From NCBI RefSeq assembly GCF_004006015.1, contig NZ_CP034766.1, forward strand, positions 2,575,001 to 2,639,000: a stretch of DNA of 64,000 nt, in the 5' to 3' direction. This document shows, piece by piece, positions 1 to 8,603 of this stretch (within the stretch, counting starts at the first letter, position 1; each line of letters starts with the position of its first letter). The notes beneath the pieces were generated by a model. The model made no database searches. It saw nothing but the letters and a program-made list of their open reading frames with translations, and was not told the DNA's origin. This DNA comes from Rhodococcus sp. X156. Lineage in GTDB: Bacteria > Actinomycetota > Actinomycetes > Mycobacteriales > Mycobacteriaceae. Position numbers and translations under genes: made by a program.

Positions 1-145
1 CGACACCTACAACGGGTACTGCGTCAAGTGTCGGGAGAAGCGGGACTTCCAGGGCGAGGTCACCGAGACCAACGGTCGTCGCATGGCCAAGGGCACCTGC
101 CCGGTGTGCGGCACCAAGATGAACCGCATCCTCGGCAAAGCCTGA
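1..145 (+). CDS. DUF5679-type small zinc-ribbon-like protein (5' truncated)
   Basis: The reading frame is open from the window edge and ends with TGA at 143-145. The visible 47 residues contain two CxxC pairs, CVKC near the start and CPVC near the end, separated by a basic linker with a Thr-Asn-Gly-Arg-Arg stretch. The sequence ends Arg-Ile-Leu-Gly-Lys-Ala. This layout matches the short actinobacterial DUF5679 family, whose function is unknown; metal binding through the four cysteines is an inference. The true start lies outside the window. The next gene begins 5 bases after the stop. Confidence 0.75.
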   Translation, partial: DTYNGYCVKCREKRDFQGEVTETNGRRMAKGTCPVCGTKMNRILGKA

Positions 146-150
146 CTCCG

Positions 151-1671
151 GTGCGTCGCCCCGGATTGCGCCGATCCGCAGCGACGCTGCTGGCCCTCGG
201 GCTGGCCTCCGCCGCACTGGTGGGTACCGGCACGCCCGCGGACGCGGCACCCGAACCAGGCGCCGCGACGACCCTGCCCGGCCCCGGCCCCTACGGCGCG
301 GCGGGCCGCTGGATCGTGGACGCCGACGGCCGGGTGCTCATCACCAGCGGCGTGAACATGGTGAACAAGCGGGCCCCCTACGCCCCGGACGCGGTGGGCT
401 TCGACGACGCCGACGCCGCCTTCCTCGCCGCCCACGGCTTCGACAGCGTCCGAGTCGGGGTGATCTGGAAGGCCGTGGAGCCCGAGCCCGGCCGCTACGA
501 CGACGCCTACCTCGATCGCATCGCCGCCACCGTGGACACCCTGGCCCGGCACGGCGTCACCTCGCTGCTGGACATGCACCAGGACATGTACAACGAGCGC
601 TTCCAGGGTGAGTTCGCCCCCGACTGGGCGGTGCTCGACGACGGGCTGCCCGCCTGGCCGCAGCTGGGCTTTCCCACCAACCAGTTCCTGCAGCCGGCGC
701 TCATCCGCGCCTACGACCACTTCCTGGCCAACGACCCCGGCCCCGGCGGCGTGGGTCTGCAGGACCGCTTCGCCGCGGCGTGGGGGCACGTGGCGGCGCG
801 CTTCGCCGGACGCCCCGGGGTGCTGGGCTACGACGTGCTCAACGAGCCCTGGCCCGGCTCGCAGTGGTTGGGCTGCGTGCTGGCCACCTGCCCCACCTCG
901 GCGGCCGGGCTCACCGCCCTGCACCAGCGGGTGGGGGCGGCCATCCGCGCCCAGGACCCGCACACCCTGGTGTTCACCGAGCCGTTCTCGCTGGCCAGCG
1001 CGGGCGCACCGATGGTCACCGGCAACGCCGGGGTGGCCAACCAGGGGCTGTCGTACCACCTGTACTGCCCGGTCACCTTCGTCACCGGTGCCGACGCCGG
1101 CTGCGGGTACTTCGACCCCCTGGTGCACGCCAACGCCGACGCGTACTCCCGGGCCACCGGGGCCGCGCTGCTGGTCACCGAGTTCGGCGCCACCAGCAAG
1201 CCCGACGTGCTGGCCGGGGTGGTCGACCGGGCGGCGGCGGCGATGGTGGGCTGGCAGTACTGGGCCTACTGCGGCTGCAACGACCCCACCACCGCCGACC
1301 TGGCCGAGCAGGGGGTGGTGGAGGACCCCGCCGAGCCACCCACCGGCACCAACGTGCGGGCGGAGAAGCTGGCGCTGCTGTCGGTGCCGCACCCCCGGTC
1401 CGTCGCCGGCACGCCGCTGGGCTACTCCTTCGACCGCGCCCGCCACACCCTGTCGCTGCGCTACAGCACCGCCCGCGCCGACGGCGCCGGCACCTTCGCC
1501 GCCGGCGCCCGCAGCACGGTGGCCACCCCGGCCGGGCAGTACCCGACCGGCTACCGGGTGAGCGCGGTGGGCGCGCGGGTGGTCTCCGCCCCCAACGCCG
1601 CGGTGCTGGAGGTGGCCGCCGAGCCGGGAGCCACCGAGGTGAGTGTCAGCGTCTCCCCCGCCCAGCCCTGA
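151..1671 (+). CDS. Secreted GH5 endoglycoceramidase-like glycoside hydrolase
   Basis: The protein has 506 residues from a GTG start at 151. I chose this start because it begins an Arg-rich n-region, followed by a hydrophobic stretch (about residues 11-27) and an Ala-rich cleavage region, which is a typical Sec signal peptide. The TIM-barrel signatures are those of bacterial endoglycoceramidases: LDMHQDMY, then NEPWPG with the acid/base Glu at residue 232, and TEFGAT with the nucleophile Glu at about residue 344. These positions are close to those of the rhodococcal enzyme (E233 and E351, from memory). A beta-sandwich-like C-terminal domain follows from about residue 400. The family releases intact glycans from glycosphingolipids; the substrate here could instead be another glycolipid. 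It acts outside the membrane. No operon partner is evident. Confidence 0.8.
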   Translation: MRRPGLRRSAATLLALGLASAALVGTGTPADAAPEPGAATTLPGPGPYGAAGRWIVDADGRVLITSGVNMVNKRAPYAPDAVGFDDADAAFLAAHGFDSVRVGVIWKAVEPEPGRYDDAYLDRIAATVDTLARHGVTSLLDMHQDMYNERFQGEFAPDWAVLDDGLPAWPQLGFPTNQFLQPALIRAYDHFLANDPGPGGVGLQDRFAAAWGHVAARFAGRPGVLGYDVLNEPWPGSQWLGCVLATCPTSAAGLTALHQRVGAAIRAQDPHTLVFTEPFSLASAGAPMVTGNAGVANQGLSYHLYCPVTFVTGADAGCGYFDPLVHANADAYSRATGAALLVTEFGATSKPDVLAGVVDRAAAAMVGWQYWAYCGCNDPTTADLAEQGVVEDPAEPPTGTNVRAEKLALLSVPHPRSVAGTPLGYSFDRARHTLSLRYSTARADGAGTFAAGARSTVATPAGQYPTGYRVSAVGARVVSAPNAAVLEVAAEPGATEVSVSVSPAQP

Positions 1672-1734
1672 CCGCTGTCCACAGCTGCGCGAACCCGGCC
1701 CGAGGCGGGGGCTGAGCAGCGCAGAGTGGCCGTC

Positions 1735-2619
1735 ATGACGACCACCGCCATCACCCACAGCGCCATCACCCGTACCGCCCGGCCCGTGCTCGACCTCACC
1801 GTGCGGGTGCTCACCCGCCCCGGCGGCCAGGTGCAGCTGGGCTGGGACCCCGAGCGCGCGGTGCTGGTGCAGGCCAGCCGATCGTCCGACGCCCAGCCGC
1901 TGGCGGAGCTGCTCAACGGCCTGGACGGCAGCCGCACCGTGGCCGAGCTGGGCGAGGCCGCCGCGCACGCGGGCCTGACCGAGCCCGAGCTGCACCGGCT
2001 GCTGGACGAGCTCGACCACGCCGGGATGCTCACTGTCACCGGTCGCCCGAGCGCGGCCAACCCCGTCCCGGTGCACGTGCACGGCCAGGGCCCGCTCAGC
2101 GACGCCGTGGCCGACGCGCTCGCGCTGGCCGGGCACCCGCCCAGCCGCTCGACCCGCTGGCCCGGGCTGCCCCGCGGCTGGACCCGCACCGCTGGGGTGG
2201 TGGTGCTGGCCGACACCCTGGTGGCCGACCCGTGCCTGGCCGCGGAGCTGGTGCAGGCCCAGGTGGCGCACCTGTCGGTGCGGCTGCGCGACGGGCGCGG
2301 CCTGGTGGGACCGCTGGTGCTGCCGGGACGCACCAGCTGCCTGCGGTGCGCCGACCTGCACCGCACCGACCGGGACCAGCACTGGCCCGCCCTGGCAGCA
2401 CAGCTGCACGGCCAGGCCGGGCACGGCAGCCCGGCCGCGGTGCGGGCCACCGCGGGGGTGGCGCTGGGTCAGCTGGAGCACCTCACCGAGCCGGCCACCG
2501 CCGCCACCGGCCCGCCCCCGACGCTCGGCGCCACCATCACCGTGGACGTCCACCGGGCCGAAACCACCCGCCGCGTGTGGCGTCCGCACCCCGATTGCCC
2601 TTGTGGCGCACATGAATAA
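1735..2619 (+). CDS. Cyclodehydratase-like (TOMM/ThiF-type) protein
   Basis: The protein has about 294 residues from ATG 1735; an in-frame GTG at 1726 is an alternative start. The N-terminal third (about residues 15-110) looks like the small winged-helix precursor-binding domain of thiazole/oxazole cyclodehydratases. It is followed by an Ala/Leu/Val-rich Rossmann-like segment and four cysteines in two pairs, CLRC near residue 205 and CPCG near the C-terminus, which could bind zinc. Actinobacteria often carry this orphan gene beside the ABC1 kinase and whiB7. No precursor peptide, YcaO or dehydrogenase gene is near, so a role in RiPP synthesis is unsupported. The 3' end overlaps the upstream region of the next gene. 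Confidence 0.6.
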   Translation: MTTTAITHSAITRTARPVLDLTVRVLTRPGGQVQLGWDPERAVLVQASRSSDAQPLAELLNGLDGSRTVAELGEAAAHAGLTEPELHRLLDELDHAGMLTVTGRPSAANPVPVHVHGQGPLSDAVADALALAGHPPSRSTRWPGLPRGWTRTAGVVVLADTLVADPCLAAELVQAQVAHLSVRLRDGRGLVGPLVLPGRTSCLRCADLHRTDRDQHWPALAAQLHGQAGHGSPAAVRATAGVALGQLEHLTEPATAATGPPPTLGATITVDVHRAETTRRVWRPHPDCPCGAHE

Positions 2620-2674
2620 AGACTTGCCGAGCCCGAAGCCCACACGCCGGACGGCAATCGGCGACAATGTGACG

Positions 2675-3988
2675 GTGTCCGACATCCCTCGTAGCAGCGC
2701 TGCCCGCACCGCGAAGCTGGCCAGCTTGCCCATCGGCTTTGCCGGACGAACCGCCGCAGGATGGGGAAAGCGGCTGGCCGGTCGGAGCAGCGAGGACGTC
2801 GGCGCCGAGCTGAGCGCCAAGACCGCCGAGCAGCTGTTCGCCGTGCTGGGCGAGCTCAAGGGCGGGGCGATGAAGTTCGGCCAGGCACTCAGCGTCTTCG
2901 AGGCCGCGGTGCCCGACGAGATGGCCGGGCCCTACCGGGAGGCGCTGACCAAGCTGCAGGCCAGCGCGCCGCCGATGCCCGCCGCCACCGTGCACAAGGT
3001 GCTGGCCGAGCAGCTGGGCACCGGCTGGCGGGAGCGCTTCCAGTCCTTCGACGACGTCGCCGCCGCCGCCGCCAGCATCGGCCAGGTGCACCGCGGGGTG
3101 TGGCACGACGGCCGCGAGGTCGCCGTCAAGATCCAGTACCCCGGTGCCGACGTGGCCCTGCGCTCGGACCTGCGCCAGCTGCAGCGCTTCGGCCGGATGT
3201 TCCAGTCGGTGATCCCCGGCATGCAGGTGCGGCCGCTCATCGACGAGCTCCGCGAGCGCATGGAGGAGGAGCTCGACTACCGGGCCGAGGCCGACAACCA
3301 GCGCGCCTTCGCCGCCGCCTACGACGGCGACCCCGACTTCATGGTGCCCAAGGTGGTGGCCAGCGCCCCCAAGGTGATCGTCTCCGAGTGGGTGGAGGGC
3401 ACCGGGCTGTCCACCGTCATCGCCGAGGGCACCCCCGAGCAGCGCAACGAGATGGGCCGGCTGCTGGCGCTGTTCCACTTCTCCTCCCCCGCCCGCGCCG
3501 GGCTGCTGCACTCCGACCCGCACCCGGGCAACTACCTGCTGCTGCCGGACAACCGGATGGGCGTCATCGACTTCGGCGCGGTGGCCCGCCTGCCCGACGG
3601 CCTGCCCGTGACCTTCGGGCGGATGATCCGCCTGGCCATCGACGACAAGCCCGATGAGCTGATGGAGATGCTCCGCGAGGAGCGCTTCGTGCCGCGCAGC
3701 GCCGACCTCGACCCCGCCGAGGTGCTCGGCTACCTGCGGCCGTTCGTGGAGCCCATGCAGGAGGAGACGTTCCACTTCACCCGGCGCTGGATGCAGGGCC
3801 AGGCCGAGCGGGTGAGCGACGTGCACAGCGACGAGTTCCAGCTGGCCCGCTCGCTCAACCTGCCCCCGCAGTACCTGCTGATCCACCGCGTGACGCTGGG
3901 CTCCATCGGCATCCTCTGCCAGCTCGACGCCGAGGCCCCCTTCCGGGCCATCGTGCAGGAGTGGCAGCCCGGCGCCGCTGAGGACTAG
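2675..3988 (+). CDS. ABC1/UbiB (AarF)-family atypical kinase
   Basis: This ATP-binding protein of 437 residues belongs to the UbiB/COQ8 family, whose members support lipid or quinone metabolism; the substrate here is unknown. Visible motifs are the family's KxGQ-like segment (MKFGQAL), the lysine strand VAVKIQYPG, a catalytic-loop motif HSDPHPGNYL and the metal-binding IDFGAV. I chose GTG 2675 (peptide MSDIPRSSAARTAKL) because the conserved part of the family begins there. GTG 2669 and ATG 2612 are in-frame alternatives. A GACAAT hexamer at 2663-2668 would place transcription initiation at about the GTG, so the mRNA may be leaderless. The gene converges on the whiB7 unit. Confidence 0.85.
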   Translation: MSDIPRSSAARTAKLASLPIGFAGRTAAGWGKRLAGRSSEDVGAELSAKTAEQLFAVLGELKGGAMKFGQALSVFEAAVPDEMAGPYREALTKLQASAPPMPAATVHKVLAEQLGTGWRERFQSFDDVAAAAASIGQVHRGVWHDGREVAVKIQYPGADVALRSDLRQLQRFGRMFQSVIPGMQVRPLIDELRERMEEELDYRAEADNQRAFAAAYDGDPDFMVPKVVASAPKVIVSEWVEGTGLSTVIAEGTPEQRNEMGRLLALFHFSSPARAGLLHSDPHPGNYLLLPDNRMGVIDFGAVARLPDGLPVTFGRMIRLAIDDKPDELMEMLREERFVPRSADLDPAEVLGYLRPFVEPMQEETFHFTRRWMQGQAERVSDVHSDEFQLARSLNLPPQYLLIHRVTLGSIGILCQLDAEAPFRAIVQEWQPGAAED

Positions 3989-3995
3989 CCCCGCG

Positions 3996-4202
3996 CTAGC
4001 CCAGGCGGCCGACCGCGCCCAGCCAGGGCGCCCGGTTGAGCTGGCGCGCCTGCCTGCGCAGCGCCCGGGCCTGCCGGCGCAGCTGCCGCGCCTCCTGCCG
4101 CAGCTGGCTCGCCTGGTGGCGCAGCTCCACCAGGTGCAGCGCGTTGTGCTGCTCCGCACGAGTCCGCACGGTGGGGATCTCGGTGCCCGCGACGATGTTC
4201 AC
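3996..4202 (-). CDS. 68-residue basic coiled-coil protein coupled to whiB7
   Basis: This short gene begins with a GTG that overlaps the whiB7 stop codon (GTGA at 4202-4199), so it should be translationally coupled to whiB7 and share its antibiotic-responsive transcription. The peptide starts MNIVAGTEIPTVRTRAEQ. Its middle is a repeated Arg/Gln/Leu helix with motifs such as LRQEARQLRRQA and LRRQARQL, about 35 residues long, which suggests a strongly basic amphipathic coiled coil. It ends RAPWLGAVGRLG. I do not recognise a family. It may be a genuine small protein or ribosome-associated factor, but expression is not proven. It converges with the ABC1 kinase gene, whose stop lies 8 bases away. 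Confidence 0.55.
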   Translation of the reverse strand: MNIVAGTEIPTVRTRAEQHNALHLVELRHQASQLRQEARQLRRQARALRRQARQLNRAPWLGAVGRLG

Positions 4203-4531
4203 GACGCCTCTCTCGGCACGGGATGCTTGCGGGGGCGGCCACGGGGCCGCTTGCGGCTGACGACGCAGCCGTGCTGGAGCAGCTCGCCGCCCCAGACGCC
4301 CCAGGGCTCGGCCCGGTCGAGCGCGTCGGCCAGGCAGCGCTGCCGCAGTGGGCAGTGCCCGCACAGGGTCTTGGCGTGCTCGACGTCGGTGGGGCTCTCG
4401 GCGAACCAGAGGTCGGCGTCGGCGTGGCGGCACGGCAACGGCAGGGTGTCGATCTCCTCCTGTCGGGCCTCCGGCGGCGGCAGGGACCGCTGTCGGCTGC
4501 GGGGGCGGGTGGGGGTGCTGACGGGAGACAC
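4199..4531 (-). CDS. whiB7: WhiB7, Fe-S transcriptional activator of intrinsic antibiotic resistance
   Basis: The protein has 110 residues from GTG 4531, preceded by a clear GAAGGA ribosome-binding site. Four cysteines (C34, C57, C60, C66; the last three as CGHCPLRQRC) are the ligands for a [4Fe-4S] cluster. EPWGVWGGE is the WhiB glycine/tryptophan turn that contacts sigma-70 region 4. The C-terminus has the WhiB7-specific AT-hook RPRGRPRK, which reads AT-rich DNA just upstream of the -35 box. The family activates drug-export and ribosome-protection genes after translation stress. The long leader upstream carries a promoter, an upstream ORF and a terminator. The small coiled-coil gene overlaps its 3' end. 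Confidence 0.97.
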   Translation of the reverse strand: MSPVSTPTRPRSRQRSLPPPEARQEEIDTLPLPCRHADADLWFAESPTDVEHAKTLCGHCPLRQRCLADALDRAEPWGVWGGELLQHGCVVSRKRPRGRPRKHPVPREAS

Positions 4532-4631
4532 CTGAGGAGTCCTTCTCTTCAGTGAGCACTAGCCAGTGCTGTCGGGACGGGGCGGCGAGTGGGTGCGGCC
4601 GGGGTCGTCACCGAGTGCGGTGCACAAAGAA

Positions 4632-4663
4632 GACCACGGTCCGCGCGCTGCGGGACCGTGGTC
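4632..4663 (-). terminator. Attenuator hairpin in the whiB7 leader
   Basis: The minus strand contains GACCACGGTCC, a 10-base loop, then GGACCGTGGTC: an 11-bp perfect stem. It is followed immediately by TTCTTTG at 4631-4625. This is a Rho-independent terminator placed between the upstream ORF (stop at 4683) and the whiB7 start (4531), so it should end transcription unless ribosome stalling on the leader changes the RNA fold. Confidence 0.85.
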
Positions 4664-4682
4664 TGGAGGAGCAGGGAGACTG

Positions 4683-4808
4683 CTAGGAGTCACTCCAGGC
4701 GACGGGCGCGCGACGGTTGCGCCGGTTGGCGGACGGTGCGGCGCACGGGAACGCGGCGCCGACGCGTGCCGCTGCCCCACGGGTGCGGGCCATCGTGGTG
4801 TTGTCCAT
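4683..4808 (-). CDS. whiB7 leader peptide (upstream ORF, 41 residues)
   Basis: This is an ATG start with a good GGGAGG ribosome-binding site. The peptide begins MDNTTMARTRGAA, has an Arg/Asn-rich centre (ANRRNRRAP) and ends AWSDS before TAG. Its stop lies 19 bases before the attenuator stem. As I recall, leader peptides of whiB7/wblC genes end in a Trp-x-Asp-x motif, and WSDS fits. Its role is probably to sense slow translation: stalled ribosomes would prevent terminator formation and allow whiB7 transcription. The product itself is probably not functional. Confidence 0.75.
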   Translation of the reverse strand: MDNTTMARTRGAAARVGAAFPCAAPSANRRNRRAPVAWSDS

Positions 4809-4912
4809 CGTCGCCACCTCCCTCGTCCTGCTCATCGCTGCTGGTCGTTCGCGCTGGGTCTTGTCCTGGCGCTGTCTCGTTCTGGTGCTGTCGTGCCGTG
4901 GTGCTGCGGAGA

Positions 4913-4952
4913 AGGCTATGCCAGGGGCGCGCGGGCTCACAACCCATTTATG
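4913..4952 (-). promoter_or_regulatory. whiB7 autoregulated promoter
   Basis: On the minus strand, TTGTGA (4942-4937) and TAGCCT (4918-4913) form -35 and -10 hexamers separated by 18 bp. Directly upstream of the -35 box is an AT-rich stretch (CATAAATGGG, about 4952-4943), the placement WhiB7 needs for its AT-hook. This suggests positive autoregulation. The roughly 380-base leader downstream holds the upstream ORF and attenuator. Confidence 0.65.
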
Positions 4953-4970
4953 ACCTGCGGTTTTGCCCGG

Positions 4971-7142
4971 TCAGGCGTCGCTGGTGGAGCGGTCGGCCTT
5001 GACCAGGCCCAGCACCTCGGCGCCGAAGCGCTCCAGCTTGGCCGCGCCGATGCCGGGGATGGCCACCAGCGCGGCGTCGGTGGTGGGCTGCTGCTCGGCG
5101 ATGGCGGTGAGGGTGGCGTCGGTGAACACCACGTAGGCAGGCACCTTCAGCTCTGCCGACCGCTCGCGCCGCCAGTCCTTCAGCGCCTCGAGCAGCTCGT
5201 CGTCGAGGTCGGAGGGGCAGTCCTCGCACCGGCCCAGCTTGACCGACAGGGTGCCGGTGAGCACGGCGTTGCACACCCGGCACACCGCGCGCTTGCGGTT
5301 GCTGCGCGAGCCCTGCTCGGGACGACTCGGCGTGCGCGCCGCCGGGGAGTCGGCAGGCACCAGGCCCTGCAGGAAGCGGGAGCGGCGCCGGCTCTTGCGC
5401 CCACCGGGGTTGCGGGACAGCGCCCAGGACAGGCAGAGCACCTCGCGGGCGCGGGTGACGCCCACGTAGAGCAGCCGCCGCTCCTCCTCCACCGCGGCCT
5501 CCTCGGCCGCGCCGCCCTCGCCCAGGGCGTGCTGGATGGGCAGCGTGCCCTCCACCAGGCCCACCAGGAACACCGCGTCCCACTCCAAGCCCTTGGCGGC
5601 GTGCAGCGAGGACAGCGTCACGCCCTGCACCACCGGGGGGTGCCGGGACTCCGCGCGGCTGGCCAGCTCGCTGATCAGCCGCGCCAGCCCGGCCCGGGGC
5701 TCGTGGGCCACCAGCTCCTCGGCCACCTGCACCAGCGCCAGCAGCGACTCCCACCGGTCGCGGGCGTTGCCACCCGAGGGGGCCTGCGCGGTGAGGCCCA
5801 CCGGCTCCAGCAGGGCGCGCACCAGGGCGATGAGGTCCACCGGGTCGTCTCCTGCCTCGCCCCCGCCGCCGGCCTGGCCCACCCCGTTCTGCTCGGCCTT
5901 GCGCAGCACCTGCACCGCCTGGCGCACCTCGGGCCGCTCGAAGAAGCGGTCACCGCCGCGCACCTGGTACGGGATGCCCAGCTCGGTGAGCGCCTGCTCG
6001 TGCACCTCCGACTGGGCGTTGATGCGGTAGAGCACCGCGATCTCCGCGGCCGGGGTGCCTGCCTCGATCAGCTTCTTGATGCGCGCCGCCACCGCGGTGG
6101 CCTCGGCGGACTCGTCGTCGTGCTCGGAGAAGTGCGGCTCCACCCCGTTGGGTCGCTGCCCGATCAGCTGCAGCCGGCTGCCGGCCACCCGCCCCTTGGC
6201 CGCGCCGATCACCCGGTTGGCCAGCGAGACCACCTGCGGGGTGGAGCGGTAGTCGCGCTCCAGGCGCACCACGGTGGCCTCGGGGAAGCGCCGGGAGAAG
6301 TCCAGCAGGTAGCGCGGGGTGGCGCCGGTGAAGGAGTAGATGGTCTGGTTGGCGTCGCCCACCACGGTGAGGTCGTCGCGCTCGCCCAGCCACGCGTCGA
6401 GCACGCGCTGCTGCAGCGGGGTGACGTCCTGGTACTCGTCCACCACGAAGCAGCGGTAGCGGTCGCGGAACTCCTCGGCCACCGCGGAGTGCTCCTCCAG
6501 GGCGGCGGCGGTGTGCAGCAGCAGGTCGTCGAAGTCCAGCTGTCCGCTGCGGGCCTTGAGCGCCTCGTAGCCGGCGTAGACCGCGGAAACCTGCTCGGCC
6601 GAGCCTGGTGGGTCGCGGCGGGCGCGCACGGCCGCGGCCGGGTAGTCCTCCGGCGCGATCAGCGTGGCCTTGGCCCACTCGATCTCCCCGGCCAGGTCGC
6701 GCACGTTCTCGGTGCTGGTCTTGGCGCCGACCCGGCTGGCGGCCTGCCCGACCAGGGAGAACTTGCGGTCCAGCAGCTCCCACGGGGTGTCGCCCACCAC
6801 CTGCGGCCAGAAGTAGCGCAGCTGGCGCAGCGCGGCGGCGTGGAAGGTGCGCGCCTGCACCCCGCCGATGCCCAGCCCGCGCAGGCGGGTGCGCATCTCG
6901 CCGGCGGCGCGGGAGGTGAACGTGACGGCCAGCACCTGCCCCGGGGAGGTGTGCCCGTGCTCCACCAGGTGCGCGATGCGGCGGGTGATGGTGCGGGTCT
7001 TGCCGGTACCCGCGCCTGCCAGCACGCACACCGGCCCGCGGGGCGCCGCAACGGCCGCCTGCTGCTGCTCGTCCAGGCCGTCCAGCACCGCCGCGACGTC
7101 GCTGGGCTGGGCGGAGGTGGCGGGCTGGGCACTGTCTGGCAT
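4971..7142 (-). CDS. uvrD2: UvrD2, SF1A ATP-dependent DNA helicase with HRDC domain
   Basis: The protein has 723 residues from ATG 7142; ATG 7151 is also in frame but lies too close to the GAGAGG site. The motor motifs are present in order: Walker [11 protein letters not shown], the DEYQDVTP box, QTIYSF, and [10 protein letters not shown] near residue 540. A tetracysteine cluster (CRVC and CEDC, near residues 610-635) and a C-terminal HRDC domain ([13 protein letters not shown]) distinguish UvrD2 from UvrD1. Mycobacterial UvrD2 is a 3'-5' helicase needed for viability. The gene is divergent from mrx1, with about 165 bases between the starts. Confidence 0.95.
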   Translation of the reverse strand: MPDSAQPATSAQPSDVAAVLDGLDEQQQAAVAAPRGPVCVLAGAGTGKTRTITRRIAHLVEHGHTSPGQVLAVTFTSRAAGEMRTRLRGLGIGGVQARTFHAAALRQLRYFWPQVVGDTPWELLDRKFSLVGQAASRVGAKTSTENVRDLAGEIEWAKATLIAPEDYPAAAVRARRDPPGSAEQVSAVYAGYEALKARSGQLDFDDLLLHTAAALEEHSAVAEEFRDRYRCFVVDEYQDVTPLQQRVLDAWLGERDDLTVVGDANQTIYSFTGATPRYLLDFSRRFPEATVVRLERDYRSTPQVVSLANRVIGAAKGRVAGSRLQLIGQRPNGVEPHFSEHDDESAEATAVAARIKKLIEAGTPAAEIAVLYRINAQSEVHEQALTELGIPYQVRGGDRFFERPEVRQAVQVLRKAEQNGVGQAGGGGEAGDDPVDLIALVRALLEPVGLTAQAPSGGNARDRWESLLALVQVAEELVAHEPRAGLARLISELASRAESRHPPVVQGVTLSSLHAAKGLEWDAVFLVGLVEGTLPIQHALGEGGAAEEAAVEEERRLLYVGVTRAREVLCLSWALSRNPGGRKSRRRSRFLQGLVPADSPAARTPSRPEQGSRSNRKRAVCRVCNAVLTGTLSVKLGRCEDCPSDLDDELLEALKDWRRERSAELKVPAYVVFTDATLTAIAEQQPTTDAALVAIPGIGAAKLERFGAEVLGLVKADRSTSDA

Positions 7143-7309
7143 GCCTGCCATCCTCTCAGCCCGCACCGACACGCACCTCACCCCTCCGGGTGTCCGCCTC
7201 GGCGCGCTACCGTGCCCGGGTGAGGTGGCTGAGGCGGTGGCGCAGGCTCCGGTACCGGGCGGCGGTGCGGGCCGGGAAGCAAATGCCGTCTGCCGGTGTT
7301 GTTCCGGCC

Positions 7310-7552
7310 ATGGGTGAACTGACGATGTACTCGACCGCGTGGTGCGGCTACTGCCGCCGACTGAAGATGCAGCTGGACGAGGCGGGGGTGGGCTACACCG
7401 AGATCGACATCGAGGCCGACCCCGCGGCCGCGGAGTTCGTGGAGGGCGTCAACGGCGGCAACCAGGTGGTGCCCACCGTGGTGTTCCCTGACGGCACTGC
7501 CGCGACCAACCCGTCCTTCGCCGAGGTGCAGGCCAAGCTCGCCGCCGCCTGA
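7310..7552 (+). CDS. mrx1: Mycoredoxin-1, glutaredoxin-like thiol reductase
   Basis: This 80-residue thioredoxin-fold protein has the active site WCGYC near residues 11-15 and a cis-Pro strand VPTVVF. The family reduces mycothiol mixed disulfides on proteins, which implies a mycothiol-producing host. The conserved SVNGGN-like loop appears as [13 protein letters not shown] 7310 gives the usual family length. It lies between uvrD2 (divergent) and nudC (convergent), as in mycobacteria, and a strong terminator follows. Confidence 0.93.
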   Translation: MGELTMYSTAWCGYCRRLKMQLDEAGVGYTEIDIEADPAAAEFVEGVNGGNQVVPTVVFPDGTAATNPSFAEVQAKLAAA

Positions 7553-7585
7553 TCCAGCGCAGCCTGACCCTCGCCTCCCGAGAAG

Positions 7586-7617
7586 CCCGGCGCCTGATCA
7601 CCAGGCGCCGGGTTTTT
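7586..7617 (+). terminator. Rho-independent terminator after mrx1
   Basis: CCCGGCGCCTG, a 5-base loop and CAGGCGCCGGG form an 11-bp perfect stem followed by TTTTT at 7613-7617. It serves mrx1. The convergent nudC stop codon lies at its right edge, and the reverse orientation has only a weak T-rich tail. Confidence 0.9.
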
Positions 7618-8603
7618 CATGCCTCGGCCCAGGACTCCAGCATCCCGCGGGCGATGGACACCGCGCCCGGCAGCAGCAGCGGCAGCTCGGCCGTCGGGGC
7701 GCTGGCCCAGTGCCCGGCCGCCAGCGCGGCCTTGATCTCGTCCCGGGTGAACCAGGCGGCCTCGGCGATCTCCCCCTCCCGCGGCACCACCGGCTGCGCG
7801 GAGTCGGCCACCGCGGCGAAGCCCAGCATGATCGAGCGCGGGAACGGCCACGGCTGGCTGCCCAGGTAGCGCACGTCGCTGACCGTGGCGCCCACCTCCT
7901 CGCACACCTCGCGGCGCACGCACGCCTCCAGCGACTCCCCCGCCTCCACGAACCCGGCGAGCACCGAGAACCGACCCTCGGGCCAGGACGGCTGCCGGCC
8001 CAGCAGCACCTGGTCGGCGCCGTCGTGCACCAGGCAGATGACGGCCGGGTCGGTGCGCGGGTACTCCTCGTGCCCGTGCGCCTCGCAGCGGCGCGCCCAC
8101 CCGGCAGCGTGGGCCAGCATGGTCGCTCCGCACACTGCGCAGAAGCTGGTGCGGGCGTGCCAGCCGAGCAGCGCGGTGGCCGTGGCCAGCATGCTCGCCT
8201 CGGTGGGCGCCAGGTCGGCCCCGCCCATCCGCAGGTCCACCGTCTCCACCCGGCCACCACCGGCGGGGGCGGGCAGGTACGGCACTGTCACCGCCCAGAC
8301 GTCGGTCGCCGCGGCAGCGTCCCCGGCAGCAAGCGCTGATGAGCCGGCCACCACCCGTCCGTCGGTGACCATCCCGCTGCCCAGCAGCACCGCGTCCGCC
8401 GGGGGCTGGGCGGCGATCTCGGTGGCGCGACCGAGCTGCAGCGCCCCGTCGTGCACCGCGGCGTGCCCGCGGGGATCCACCCGTAGCAGCGCCGCGCTCT
8501 GCCAGCCCGACCGCAGCCGCTCGTCGTCCACCCGCACCAGCTCGTCGCGCACCAGCGTGTCGCGGGCGAGCATCGGCGGCTCGCTCAGCTGGAAGTCGCT
8601 CAT
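7617..8603 (-). CDS. nudC: NudC, NAD(H) diphosphatase / RNA decapping Nudix hydrolase
   Basis: The protein has 328 residues. The zinc ribbon is visible as CAVCG and a later Cys near residues 155-180. The Nudix box is GX5EX7REX2EEXG (GFVEAGESLEACVRREVCEE). The SQPWPFP motif that defines NADH pyrophosphatases follows it. Known activities are cleavage of NAD(H) to NMN plus AMP and removal of NAD caps from RNA. The ATG overlaps the stop of the upstream M16 gene (ATGA at 8603-8600), so it is the last gene of the K+ channel-peptidase operon. Confidence 0.94.
   Translation of the reverse strand: MSDFQLSEPPMLARDTLVRDELVRVDDERLRSGWQSAALLRVDPRGHAAVHDGALQLGRATEIAAQPPADAVLLGSGMVTDGRVVAGSSALAAGDAAAATDVWAVTVPYLPAPAGGGRVETVDLRMGGADLAPTEASMLATATALLGWHARTSFCAVCGATMLAHAAGWARRCEAHGHEEYPRTDPAVICLVHDGADQVLLGRQPSWPEGRFSVLAGFVEAGESLEACVRREVCEEVGATVSDVRYLGSQPWPFPRSIMLGFAAVADSAQPVVPREGEIAEAAWFTRDEIKAALAAGHWASAPTAELPLLLPGAVSIARGMLESWAEA

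Noticed and set aside
7..2859. A 950-codon open frame on the minus strand over the endoglycoceramidase and cyclodehydratase genes
   Set aside because: Very high GC removes stop codons. The translation is Gly/Arg/His/Gln-rich low complexity without motifs, and the plus-strand genes are clear.
4566..7223. An 885-codon plus-strand frame antisense to uvrD2
   Set aside because: It is a shadow of the uvrD2 codon pattern, with no domains; it also covers the whiB7 leader.
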